Of a stretch of DNA of 64,000 bases, positions 11,014-22,249 are shown in pieces. The translations under genes and the position numbers were made by a program. This stretch comes from Blasia pusilla. Lineage: Eukaryota > Marchantiophyta > Marchantiopsida > Blasiales. The notes beneath the pieces are model-generated. The model searched no databases. It saw nothing but the letters and a program-made list of their open reading frames with translations, and was not told the origin of the DNA. How positions within the stretch are numbered: the first letter of the stretch is position 1; each line of letters starts with the position of its first letter. Where the stretch lies: contig CM114271.1 in the NCBI GenBank assembly GCA_050084515.1, positions 14,198,001 through 14,262,000 on the forward strand, given 5' to 3'.

Positions 11014-12278
11014 TGAGCACGTGTAGTGCGACATGCCCATGAGGAGTTGGGACATTTCGGAGTAAAGCGTACTTACAGCTTACTCTAGGTTCAATATTGG
11101 TGGCGCGGCATGCATCTTTGGGTACAAAGCGGTTTGTGGCGGATGTATGGTATGTGACAGAGTGCGAGCATCCTTCAATGCTTCCACTCCCTTGATTACA
11201 TCCTTTGCCGATTATGGGTTTAGGTTATCGGTGGAGTTTAGACTTTGCGGGACCTTTGCCATTGATAGGGCGTCATCATAGGTACGTGTTGGTCATGGTG
11301 GAGCATTTCTCCAAGTGGATAGAGTTGGTGGCACTACCAGATAAGGCGAGCGAGGGAACAGCTTATGCATTTCTAGATCGTGTGCTTAGTCACTTCGGTG
11401 CACCGGTAGAGGTGTTGACTGACCAGGGTACCGAGTTCATGGGAGAGTTTTAGGCCTTGTGTGATCATGCGCTGATAGATCACCGCACCACGTCCAAAGA
11501 TCATCCTGAAGCGTATGGGTTGGCGGAGAGAGTGGTACAGACGGTGAAGAGAGGATTGCGCAAGTATGGCTTGCAGCGGGGACAGTTGAGGGATTGGGAC
11601 CTACAGTTGCCATGGTTGGCTATGGGTCATCGCTTTAGTCGGCAGGCATCCTTGGCGTCATTTTCACCATAATTTTTGCTCTTTGGGAGAGAGCCAGATT
11701 TACCTGCAGCAATTTGACGTGACATGGCGAAGGTGTTAGATCTTGATGATCCAGATGTGTGGGTACAAGCATGTTCTCAGAGGGCAGAAGTTTTTCGTAG
11801 AGTTATGCCTATGGCCTTTGAGAACTTAGCTATTGCCCAGCATAGAGATACATTGAGGTACGCGACCATTCGTGGAGGAGGTTATCGTCCAGGGATTAGG
11901 AGGTTTCATCCTAGAGATTACGTGTATTTACCGCAGGCGGCACCCACGACGCTAGATGTCACTGCAGGGCGCACGATCCTACGTGTGCGCGAGGTATTAC
12001 CGACCGGAGTCCTCATGTTGGAGGGACGGGATGGTATGGTTTGGAAGGATCATGTGCGTAATTGTGCGCCATGTCATATTCCGAACGTAGATGGGACGGT
12101 GGATCCGAGCTTGGCACTGGTACCTGCAGGCTTGAGGTGTATGTTGTGCGGATCTACGAGGGGTGCAGCCACCATGTTGGTATGTGATGGTTGTTCTCGA
12201 GGGTGGTATATGTCATATCTGACCCCCCCTCTTGATGTGGTTCCCACGGGACGATGGATGTGTCCGAGATGTGTATAG
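11014..12278 (+). pseudogene. copy A integrase with C-terminal PHD finger
   Basis: An HHCC zinc-binding region (HEELGHFGVKR) begins near 11035. The core from 11205 has the catalytic Asp in WSLDFAGPLP, the second Asp in VLTDQGTEF and the Glu region in GLAERVVQ. The C-terminal part (DYVYLPQ, TILRVREV) resembles a GPY/F-like domain. It leads into a PHD finger at about 12133-12276: CMLCG, MLVCDGCSRGW and RWMCPRC, with LTPPLDVVPTG between. PHD fingers commonly read the histone H3 tail. Here the zinc-ligand HxxC is changed to Y..Y, whereas copies B and J keep the His. Stops occur at 11451 (TAG), 11673 and 11715. Confidence 0.88.
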
Positions 12279-12345
12279 GGTAGTAGGTCATGTCAGAGAG
12301 ATGTGATATTTTCTATCTGGAGTTGGGGGGATCCAACTGCCAACT

Positions 12346-12494
12346 AAGGGGGCGGTTGTGTGATCTCCATGTATATGTATGAGTTGATTTTTTTGTACAT
12401 GTGAGGATCGACCTGTGTGTGGGGAAGATCGGTGTTGTGTGGTGTAGATGTGATGAGCGATGTATGTTGTGTAGCGATATGTATGCGCACGACA
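12346..12494 (+). repeat. copy A polypurine tract and B block
   Basis: A purine run AAGGGGGCGG (about 12346-12354) is the likely plus-strand primer. It is followed by a B block ending TATGTTGTGTAGCGATATG...GCGCACGACA at 12494. The same tail ends the B blocks of copies D, J and H. No A block follows, unlike in copies B, D, J and H. Confidence 0.7.
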
Positions 12495-13953
12495 GCCCTC
12501 AAATCTTTCATATTGATCTCTATATCAATACAAGCCTAATCTTAACTCAAGAGGCCCTAGGCTCAATACACTAGCATAGTCTTGCTATAATATATCAAGG
12601 ATTCCATTCTTGAAGTCTTACATGTAAAGTTGAGCTCCAAATGAACCTCTTAAAGGATGTATCCTTATTTCAATTGTATGGTAACCTATGTGCTCAAGTC
12701 AACATTCCAACCAGGAGATCATTATCAACCTATGATACATGTTGATAGTGTTATAGACACTCCTCAACTATCTCTATATCTAATCATCTCATATTAAACA
12801 ACAAGCAAAGACCCCTCATAAGAGATCAATCCCTCTTATGCCAGCCTAGTTGAGGCTAGTTGGCTCAAGTACAACAACTACACGCATGACACTCAGTAAC
12901 GAGTCACCAAAAGGATGTACTCATAGGTCATATCTGAGGTCCTAGAGGTCACAATCACCTCCCCAAATGAGCATTACAAAGGACCCCTCTAAGCCCCAAC
13001 GTAATTTTTCCTGCTCTCTACAATTATGATATGTTGGAATAGAGAGTGATTAGAAAAGTTGTGTTTAGAAAAGTTGAGGATATATATTAGTAGGTCAAGG
13101 ATGACCTATTGGGCAGATGGAAGACATGCGTATGTAGGATATTAGGATTTAGTTAGAGGAATTTCCTTTCTTTGAGCATGGTTGAATATACTTGGCAAAA
13201 TCTACCACTATTGCAACATAATTGTAGACGAACATAGATACTTTTTGTCAACAAGTTGATTGTTACTCTCATATGAACTAATGGACTTGCAAAATGAAAT
13301 CCTAAGGTCTCCTACACCCACACTAAGTGCCTTATATTCATATATTGTATTACTCTCGAAGAGTGCGTAAATTATTATGAGACAGAATGTTCAAAACTTC
13401 AAAATAAGGTTTGATTGTATGGTAGTTGTTGGAAAAGAAAAGGGGTGTCAAGAAAAAAATTAAAGGAAGGGATTAATTGAAGACAAGGTTGAAGTCAGGA
13501 GGGAAGGTGAGATTTGATTTGTTTGTTCTAAATAAAGAGTTGTCTATGAGAATTAGGGGATGTTTTTTCCTACAAAGAGAAAAACCAAGAGAGTAAATCT
13601 TTTGCAAGTGAGGAAGAGGAAATTTTTTTTCCTAAATACGGAGGTAATATTAAAGCTTATTTGAATGAAGGAAGAGAATTTTCAAAAATAAATAGGGAAA
13701 AGGGGATTTTTATTTATGAAGATGATATGAGAATGAAGATTTTTTGAATGTAGAAGGGGAAAGGAAGTTTTGGGAGTTTTTAATGAATTTAGAGAGGTAG
13801 AGGGAAACACATTTCTAAGTTTTTTTATTATCATACAAAAGCACCATCATACTTCCAGAAGTGTACGTAAAGCAAACTAATAAATTTATGCCCATCCAAA
13901 TGGGCAATCTTAAGCCTTTTAGGACCCATGATTTCAATCCCCCCCTCGCCCCC
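12495..13953. other. AT-rich intergenic DNA
   Basis: No gene or RNA is recognised. Sequence at about 12527-12570 is an inverted partner of 3448-3490. From about 13060 the DNA becomes AT-rich with purine runs. It ends where the truncated integrase of copy C starts near 13954. Confidence 0.5.
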
Positions 13954-14650
13954 CTCCGGATAGTAGGTCGATAACCACCTCCCCGAATAGTCGCATACCT
14001 CGACGTATCCCGATGCTGCGCAATCGCCAAGTTCTCAAACGCCATGGGCATCACTCTCCGAAACAATTCAGCCCTCTGAGAACATGCTCACATCCATACA
14101 TCAGGGTCATCAAGGTTCAACACCTCACCAACATCTCGACAAATGGCTGCAAGTAAATTTGGCTCTCGGACATATAGCAGCAAGTACGGTGAGAAAGACG
14201 CTAAGGATGCTTGCTTGCTGAATTTGTATCCCATCGCCAACCACGGCAACTGCAGGTCCCAATCTCCTAGGTGACCTTTGTGCAAGCCATACTTGCGTAA
14301 TCCTCTCTTCACCATTTGCACAACCCTCTCCGCTAGTCCATCCGCCTCAGGATGATCTCGCGAAGTGGTGCGGTGGTCGATGAGCGCCTAATGACACAAG
14401 GCTTGAAACTCCCCGCAAAACTCTATACCCTGGTGTGTCAACACCTCATCTGATGTGCCGTGATGACTTAGAACTGATCTAGGAAGGCATACGCTACTCC
14501 CTCACTCGCTTTATTAGGCAATGCAACCAACTCTATCCACTTCGAGATGTGCTTGACCATCATCAACACATAATGACTATGGCGCTTCATCAAAGACAAA
14601 GGTCCTGAGAAAATCCAAACTCCACCTATAACCTAAATCCATGATCGAAA
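13954..14650 (-). pseudogene. copy C integrase, truncated
   Basis: Fragments of the integrase core and C-terminus read QLPWLAMGYKFSKQASLASFSPYLLLY and VMPMAFENLAIAQHRDT (minus strand). They match copies A, D and J. Coding identity stops at about 13954, where AT-rich DNA begins, so the GPY/F-like end and PHD finger are missing. Stops and shifts are present. Confidence 0.75.
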
Positions 14651-15019
14651 GTGGATGCAATTGTGGAGTTGGAGCATTGAACGAGGCTCGGACCCGATCA
14701 CAAACCATGCATATGGCAACAAACTGTGGAACGTCAGTCTGCATGCCTCACCACCAATACTGTATCTAGAGCAAGTTGTACGTCCGCTTCACTCCAAAAT
14801 GACCCAACTCCTTGTGGGCATGACGCACCAAACGTACTCTCTACAAAGGATAAGACACTACACGCACTCTACATCCTCCCAAACTCGCAACACATGTGTC
14901 TCCTCCCACCGGAACCGTCTGGCTCGCTATAGGATCCGATTATGCTCTCTAGCACCCACTGTGCTCGTGACGCTGCCAATACAGAGGAACCCCAAGACTA
15001 CTCCATCGTGGTGAATGTC

Positions 15020-15570
15020 TCAGCCACCTGTCATCTCCTCACCGGCCTCAAAATCTAAGGACTCTCCATCAGACCTTGCCATCAAAGTCTCAGCAATCTG
15101 GCTTTCCATAGCTAACAAGCCCAAATAGGCTGACGCGTGCCATCTTGGCACCAACTCCTCATCACTCTCACCATGCCAACAAGCTCCAGTTGTATCTCGC
15201 TGACTTGGGCATGGATTACGGCTCAAACCATCTGTATCCTGCTTGAGCATCCCACGTCTATGCACCACTTAGAAGTCATACTCCTACAACAAAAGAGCCC
15301 ACCTCGCAAGCTTCCCTATAAGCTTGTCGGACTCCATCAACCACTAAAGTGGTTGATGATCAGTAATGAGGGTAAAGGGGTTGCCAAATAAATAACACCT
15401 GAAATGTGCGACAGCCCACACCGCAGTCAAGCACTCATCCTCATACGAGCTATACTTTGCCTCTACAACATTGTTCGAGTGACTAGCGTAAGCCACCACA
15501 AACTCTCTACCATCATCGTCATGCTAGGTGAGCATGGCTCCAAGCCCTAACATGCGCCAATCGGTATGCA
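15020..15570 (-). pseudogene. copy C RNase H and linker
   Basis: Minus-strand frames carry the RNase H region and its downstream linker (QDTDGLSRNPCPSQRD, ACWHGESDEELVPRWHASAYLGLL). This matches copy A 10560-10740. Several stops are present. Confidence 0.7.
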
Positions 15571-15664
15571 AGTGGACAACACGCCCCCTGATCGGTCTCC
15601 TCAATATGGGCACGGACGTCAATCTGTTCTTGAGCAGCTGAAATACTCTCTCCTGCTCATCCCC

Positions 15665-16690
15665 CTAGTGCCACTCTTGATCCACCTTGGTCATCAAGGT
15701 TAGCGGCTTCGTAATCAAATTGAAACCCTTGACGTACCGTCGATAGAAGTTTGCTAATCCCATGAATGCACGAACTCGACTCACATCTGTAGGGCGTGGA
15801 ATGCGTGAAATAGCCTCTACCTTTGTCTGCTGCACACCAAGGCCCCCTCGGTATATTGTATGACCCAAGTACTTAATCAAGTCGTAGAAAAACTTGCACT
15901 TGCCTGAATGTAGCTTCAGCCCATGTAATTGCAATCTTCGAAACACCTCCTCTAGATGTTGCTCATGCTCCTCAATCATGGGGCTAAAGACTACAATGTC
16001 ATCAATATAACACCTAGAAAAATCCAGACGTGCCAAGATCCTATCCATGACCCTGTGAAACTCAACCGAGCCGTTCTTTAACCTGAATGGTAGGAACCGC
16101 CATTGGTACAAACAATCCTTCTCGTTAGGATCGATGCCCCAAAATGCTATCTTGTGCCTGTCCTCCAATTTGATAGGCAGTTGATGGTATCCGGCTCGCA
16201 AATCTAATGAAATGAAGACCTTTGCATGCCCAATCGCATTAAAGATCTCCTCAGGTATGGGCATGGCATAGCTATTGGACTTCATCTGCCAATTGATAGG
16301 TTGGTAATCTCCACACATCCGCCTATCGGTCTAGTTGCCATGCACATCCTTCTTGGCGGGCATGATAGTGGCACATGCATACTTTCCATGCGACATCTCC
16401 ACTAGTCCTGCTCCAACCAAGTCTTGGCTCCTACTCTGAGTCAGAGCCCTCTCCATGTCACTATACCTATAGGATCGTCGGAAGATTGGCGTGTCACTCG
16501 ACAACTCAATGTGGATCCCTCGATCCTTCAGCGTACCCAAATCATGCATGCTAAATGCAAAACAACTCCTATAACTCCTCAGGAATTGATGTATCCAGCA
16601 CCGCTCTCCTTCTGTCAACTTAAGGCCCATATCTCGCTTCCAAGTCTCCATCGTGATTATGGTAGGACTCTCCGGCGCGGGTGTAGGTGG
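15665..16690 (-). pseudogene. copy C reverse transcriptase
   Basis: A long open stretch (16318-15665) has MCGDYQPINWQ, SLDLRAGYHQLPI, FWGIDPNEKDCLYQW, the catalytic CYIDDIVVFS and YLGHTIY. The N-terminal part at 16690-16331 reads METWKRDMGLKL and IHIELSSDTPIFRR. It is among the better preserved RT cores in the window. It is separated from its own methyltransferase by copy B. Confidence 0.82.
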
Positions 16691-16796
16691 TGTCGTGCGA
16701 ATCCACATCGTCATACAACATATATCGCTGACGTACCATACTCACATACATACATAAAATAGACAAGAGCATACACAAACACAAGTGTACCACAAC
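16691..16796 (-). repeat. copy B block B2 (element 3' terminus)
   Basis: 106 bp that repeat block B1 (17167-17273) with moderate divergence. Both run from GTTGTGGTACACTTG to TTCGCACGA(C/T)A on the minus strand. B2 forms the element end next to the gtgg target duplication. Confidence 0.75.
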
Positions 16797-17164
16797 TGAA
16801 ATCCGTGAAAGACCTATTGTCATAAAATACGTAAAGAATCACATACAATCGAGCCAAGCCCACTCCACGACGGGAGAATCCAGGCCGAAGCTTACGGGAA
16901 CCACAATAGCCAAGAGCTCTACTCACTACCAAGGCTAACTCCCAACGCAACCGGCTCAACTCAAAGAACTAACTATTCTTTGAGTACACTCCACACTTTA
17001 CCCTCCAACCTAAGGGCAAGCCCCATTGGAATAGTCACCCTCAACGGAGTAACCCGCAACCCTATGTATGAAACCGCATCCCTACCTAGGCACTACGGCC
17101 CTACATAAGGTATGGCCTCTACTAGCACACTATAATCTACGACATAATCCATATGGTCATGACA
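16797..17164 (-). repeat. copy B block A2
   Basis: 368 bp that match block A1 (26153-26520) with only scattered differences. On the minus strand it runs from TGTCATGACC to CACGGATTTCA. A1 and A2 have the same length and the same limits, which fixes the repeat boundaries. A1 is followed by leader sequence, A2 by block B2. Confidence 0.82.
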
Positions 17165-17166
17165 GC

Positions 17167-17284
17167 TATCGTGCGAATCCATATCTTGATACAACATACA
17201 TCGTTGACATACCATACTCACATACATAACATAACATAGACGAGAGCATACACTTGCACAAGTGTACCACAACTTGCCCCCCTA
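17167..17284 (-). repeat. copy B block B1 and polypurine tract
   Basis: B1 (17167-17273) starts directly after the purine run TAGGGGGGCAA (17274-17284, minus strand) and ends ATTCGCACGATA. It is separated from A2 by two bases (GC). Confidence 0.75.
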
Positions 17285-17446
17285 ACTAGCGGTTAGGTCC
17301 CTCTAACTCCTAGGTAGCCCTATACATCTACTACATGCTATACACCTTTGTGGGTGCACGAATTAGAAGGCCGGATGCTAGGTTGCCCCATCGTAAGTCG
17401 CACATCTGTAATCCATATCATGCAAAAATCAAGTCATCTACCCCTT

Positions 17447-18790
17447 CTAAGTACATCGAGGAAAAACCCACCTTCCAGTAGGAACAACATCCATACTTGG
17501 AGTCAAACACATCATGTGCCAACCCCTAGAACACCGATCACACACCAACATACGGGCTGCATTACCACCAGACCCACACAACATGCACCTCAAGCTAGCA
17601 CATATCATGGCTAAGCTTGGGTCAACAGTACCATCCAAATTTGGAAGATGATATGGCGTAAAATTACTCACATGGTCCTTCCAAACAACTCCATCACGAC
17701 TCTCCAACATGAGAACTCCAGAAGCTAACACCTCTTGCACTCATAAAATAGTGCGGCCTGCCGTCACATCCAACGTTGTCGGTGAAATCTGCTGCAAATA
17801 GACATAGTCCCCCACATGGAACCTACAAATTGATAGTCTATCACCTCCACCCAAAATGGTTTCATACCGCAATGTATCCCTGTGTTGAGCAATAGCAAGA
17901 TTCTCAAAGGTTTTTGGCATAACTCTCCGAAAGAGCTCTGCCCGCTGAGAACACACTTTCATCCACATCTCTAGGTCATCAAGGTTCACCACCTCACTAG
18001 ACTCTCGACAAATCGCTACTGGCAAGTCTGGATCTTGGTCGTATAACAGAAAATAAGATGAGAAGGAAGCCAAGGATGCTTGGCGATTGAACCTATACCC
18101 CATGGCTAACCATGGCAACTAAATATCCTAGTCTCTAAGATGCCCCTTCTGTAGGCCATACTTGCGCAATGCCCTCTTCACCGTCTGAACAACACGCTCA
18201 GCCAAACCATCCGCCTTTGGATGATCTCGAGACGTGGTCCGATGATCAATCAACGCCTTGTCACACAAGACCTGAAACTCACCCTGAAACTCTGTACCCT
18301 GGTCGGTCAGCACCTCAGCTGGTGCACCAAAATGACTAAGCACTCTATCAAGAAACCCATACGCCTTGTCAGGTAATGCCATCAACTCAATCCACTTGGA
18401 GAAGTGCTCCACCATCACCAACACATATCAATGATGTCGTATAGTCAACGATAACGGTCCTGCAAAGTCCACGCTTCAATGGTAACCCAACCCCATAATA
18501 GGCAAGGGGTGTAACTGTGGTATAAGGGCATTGAATGATGCCCTCACCCGGTCACAAATCATACAACGTGACACCAACTGCTGCACTTGAGTATGCATGC
18601 CACGCCACCAATACTGGCCAAGGAGTAAGCTATACCTACGCTTTACCCCAAAATGTCCCAACTCCTCATGGGCATGTCGCACAATGCGCTCTCTCTGAGC
18701 CAAATACGGCACCACTCGTACTCTACCATCCTCCCACACACAGAGAATATGTGTTCTCTCCAATCGATACCTCCTAGCACGTTGGAACAC
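17447..18790 (-). pseudogene. copy B integrase with PHD finger
   Basis: The N-terminal zinc-binding region is intact: HAHEELGHFGVKRRYS, then CMICDRVRASFN. The core shows VMVEHFSKWIEL, EVLTDQGTEF and HPKADGLAERVVQ. The C-terminal part has VGDYVYLQQ and, in frame 17740-17447, the PHD finger CMLCG, MLVCDRCSRGWHMMC and VPTGRW. The last CxxC is changed to FPRC. Internal breaks lie near 18125 and 18430. The His-x-x-Cys ligand pair missing from copy A is present here, which supports the PHD assignment. Confidence 0.85.
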
Positions 18791-19009
18791 GGTCTCGCTC
18801 CTTGGAAATCACTATATCTGGCATCCTACTGGTCCGTAGGAACTCCAACACCAACGCGTCATCATGAATATCAGGCTGATCCGTACCACCATCTCCAACC
18901 TCAGGATCTGAAGGTTGGCCATCTACCCTCTAAGTAGAGTAAGATGTCATGTGGTCCTCCATAGTAGAGTCCACCCCTAACCAACATAAAAAGGCAAATG
19001 CATGCCAAC

Positions 19010-19436
19010 CTGGCACCATCTCCTCATCAACCTCGCCATGCCATTTAGCCCCAGTTGCATCCTATTGGCGAGTACATGGATTTCTACTCAACCCATCAGC
19101 ATCAAGGTTGGAAACTCCAGGTCTATGTACCACCTGGAAGTCATTCTCCTATAAGATAAGAGCCCACCGTGCAAGCTTCCCTGTAAGCTTGTCAGACTCC
19201 ATCAACCACTTGAACGACTGGTGATCAGTTACAAGGGTAAATTGTGTGCCAAACAAGTAACACCTAAAGTGTGCCACAACCCACACTACTGCCAAGCACT
19301 CTCTCTCATATGAACTATAGCACGACTCCGCTGCATTATTCAAACGACTTGCATAGGCCACCACAAACTCCATGTGCTCATCATCATGTTGTGTCAACAT
19401 CGCTCCAAGTCCCAACATACTCCAATCAGTGTGCAA
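19010..19436 (-). pseudogene. copy B RNase H
   Basis: The frame 19436-19149 reads TDWSMLGLGAMLTQHDD, SSYERECLAVVWVVAHF and LVTDHQSFKWLMES, covering three acidic catalytic positions. A TAG at the upstream edge (about 19439, PF*LH) replaces a Gln. The linker with SRNPCTRQ-like sequence follows to about 19010. Confidence 0.8.
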
Positions 19437-19529
19437 CTAAAATGGGCGCCCTTTGATAGGTCTCCTCAAGATAGGCACGGCCACCAACAGGGCCTTGACC
19501 TCCACAAAAGCTCTCTCCTGATCATCTCC

Positions 19530-20549
19530 CTATTGCCACTCCTGATGTGATTTCACCAATTGGTTTAAAGGCTTTGCCATAGCACAAAATCCCTTCACAT
19601 ACCTCCGATAGTAGTTCGCCAATCCCATGAATGCCCGAACTCTACTCACATCTACCAGACAAGGAATAAGTGCAATAGCTTCCACCTTTTCTTGCTGAAC
19701 TCCCAAACCACCTGGATAGATCACATGACCCAAGTACTCAACATCCTCATGGAAGAACTTACATTTTTATGGATGCAAACGTAGACCATGAGCTTTCAAC
19801 CACTCAAACACAATCTGCAAATTTATCTGATGCTCCTCCACCGTGTTACTAAACACCAAGATATCATCAATGTAGCACTGAACAAAATCCAACCCTGCTA
19901 GGATCCTGTCCATCACTCTTTGAAACTCGGCAGGTGCATTCTTCAACCCAAAGGGTAAGAATTTCCATTGATACAAACAATCCTTGCCATGAGAGTTGAC
20001 ATCCCAAAATGTTGTCTTGGCCTTGTCACTCTCTCGAATGGGCAACTAATGGTATCTTGCCCGAAGATCCAAAGTACTGAAAATCTTTGCATGTCCCACC
20101 ATATCAAAGATCTCCTCAGCTGTAGGCATGGCATACCTATCGGCCTTGGTCTGCCGATTAAAAGGACGGTAATCTCCGCACATCCACCTATCCGTGTAGT
20201 TGCCATGCACATCCTTTTTAGCGGGCATGACAGTGGCTGATGCATACTCCCCATGCGAAAACTCCACTAATCCAGCCTCCAAAAGGTCCAACGTCCTACT
20301 CTGAATTAGGTCCCTCTCCATATCACTATATCGGTAGGTACGACGGAAGATTGGCGTATCACTAGCCAAATCAATCCGTATACCAGGTCCAACCAAAGCA
20401 CCCAACTCCTTCATGCTTAAGGCAAAACAACTCTTATAAGCATGTAGGAATTGTGTCAAGCGTCGTTTCTCACCTCCCGTAAGCTTGGGCCCAAGAAATG
20501 GCTCCCAAGTCTTCTCCAGTGGCACACTAGAGGGAGAGGACAATGCCAT
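19530..20549 (-). pseudogene. copy B reverse transcriptase
   Basis: The frame 20549-20046 carries the RT N-terminus (KTWEPFLGPKLTGGE, IRIDLASDTPIFRR, MCGDYRPFNRQT). A TAG at 20046-20048 interrupts YHxLPI where copy A has Gln. The frame resumes with LPFGLKNAPAEFQRVMD and CYIDDILVFS, then IYPGGLGVQQ. It is of Gypsy type and almost intact apart from stops. Confidence 0.85.
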
Positions 20550-20799
20550 TGGTTGCTACGCAACCCCCTCAGAAGATGGTAAACCCTTAGCTACACCATC
20601 ATCTAATCAAATAACTCCTCCACTAGCATGAGCAACCAACTCCACATGCCCAGCCATTACATCCCATTTACTCCAAGGATGCAAAATACTACTCTCCTCG
20701 CCCCCAACCGATGCCTCTACCTTCTCGGTAGCCATCGAGCTCATCACAAGGGGTGGAAGACCCACAGACATAGTCGGAAGTCGACGCTGCTCGGCCATA

Positions 20800-21755
20800 C
20801 CAAGACTCAAAATCCAGGTCAAAAAATTCAGGTCCATGGCTTGACCCAACACATGACGTCATGAAGCCTCAGAAATGGAAGCAACCGCTGTCACACTAGT
20901 AGCAAATCCCATCACACGCTCTCTCTCATCATTGTTAGGCTCCACCAACTGTCGCACATGAGAGTCCCATACAAGCCCGGGACCACCTTCCTTGTATGCA
21001 TGTGACGAGGGAAAACTCACAAATGTGGATAGTGCCATCCTAGGCTGCCCCACACGGTACACCACTACCATGGGTGATCGATCAATAACCCTCACCACCT
21101 GAGAAAGTCGCCCAGTATCCAAGATTCTATCCACTGTAAGGCAAGGATCCCGCTGCATTGCACTCATATGTATGGTGTAGAACCTCCCTAGGCAACAAGT
21201 TTGTCCACCACAAGCGTGGACGATGTGCAAGCGAGCCAACTCGCGCTCTATCCAACAACACCGCTAGTCCAATCCAAGACTGCACCTCATGAACACTCAC
21301 CATCATCTGGGTCCGAGTGTCACCCAACAATGGAACATTCTCTAGAATGTAAGTTGGACCACGTGCTTGATGAACCCGAAGATGTCGTAACACACACAAC
21401 ATCTCCCAAAAAAATCGAGACCTAGGGTCGTGTAATCCCTCACCACGACCAGCACGTGTATGACCCTAACATGGCAATCCAGCAATCACCAAATCCACAA
21501 GACCAACCCTCTCAAGGTCCTGCGCCCCCAACAATGCAATGTGTGACGGCAAAGCACGCTAGTACCCACAAATAGCTGATGGCGGCAACAACTCAGGATA
21601 TCTCCGCATCAACTGACCAATATGTCGAGATGAGACTCTCTGGGCCATCTCATCTTGCTCCACATACACGTATCTCCGCATAGGAATATCGGCCTACAAC
21701 ATTGCAGCCAAACCACTGTTAATCCCACCAAAGAGATCTAACACACAAATGCCCT
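20800..21755 (-). pseudogene. copy B C5-cytosine methyltransferase domain
   Basis: Motif I reads VLDLFGGI (21752-21725). Motif IV reads DLVIAGLPC, with the Cys codon at 21471-21469, followed by a TAG at 21468-21466 and then GHTRAGRGEGLHDPRS. Motif VI reads ILENVPLLG (about 21340). Motif VIII reads AHRPRLWWTNLL (about 21230). The motif IX/X part is ERVMGFATSVT, RHVLGQAMDLNFLTWI. A frameshift near 21235 splits the domain over two frames. The target-recognition stretch between VIII and IX is well conserved with copy C. Confidence 0.86.
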
Positions 21756-21876
21756 GCGGCGCATACCGCCATGCAATGGGTGTAGTATCCAAAAGGGATA
21801 ACCCAACTGGACCAGAAGTAGGAGTCCGCCGTGGAGCCTCCTCTTCCTCGTGAGGTATAACAGCCTCACACCAAGC

Positions 21877-21944
21877 CTCCTACATTAGGCGATCAGCCTC
21901 CTACACTAGGCGATCAACCTCCTACACTAGGCGATCAGCCTCTG
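21877..21944 (-). repeat. 21-bp tandem repeat encoding a heptad
   Basis: Just over three 21-bp units (consensus on the plus strand: cctcctacactaggcgatca) lie between protease and methyltransferase of copy B. On the minus strand each encodes DRLV*EA/V, where the stop is TAG, probably a former Gln. A seven-residue period with hydrophobic positions suggests a short coiled coil. Confidence 0.65.
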
Positions 21945-22249
21945 CCATAGTGCACTGCCTGAACTCCAAAGTGGCACATCCAACGATGAGGATAACAGTG
22001 CTGCAAAACTAGGGACCTCCTCTACCTCCTCATGCACAAGAGAATCCATAGCATAAAGGTTACCCTCCAAAAAGTCTCCAGGCCAAGTGACTACTCCCCT
22101 AAAACCAGCCACAGATGCTAATACCGTTGGGGAAGACCCTCTTGGTCAAGCCCCATAAATAAATCTAACAAGAACCTGGCTCATACGTCCATCCCCGGAC
22201 TGCCAACCAGGTCTATAAGACGCTGTCTCGGTCCAATAGTCCATCTAAA

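Larger units (their letters stand above)
3802..12494 (+). mobile_element. copy A: Gypsy-like retrotransposon with DNA methyltransferase and PHD finger, nearly full length, inactivated
   Basis: This 8.7-kb element starts TGTCACATC and ends GCGCACGACA. In order it holds an A block with TATA box, a leader, gag, protease, a C5-cytosine methyltransferase, RT, RNase H, integrase and a PHD finger, then a polypurine tract and a B block. There is no second A block. The layout A-internal-B could come from recombination between B1 and B2 in an A-internal-B1-A2-B2 ancestor. The reading frame changes several times and carries many stops, so it cannot be autonomous. It is the most complete plus-strand copy and the best reference for the others. 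Confidence 0.85.

Noticed and set aside
5405-11453. TAG might be reassigned to Gln in this genome, since many stops face Gln
   Set aside because: The DUF7795-family host gene ends with TAG, the elements also carry TGA and TAA stops and true frameshifts, and the TAGs fit C-to-T decay.
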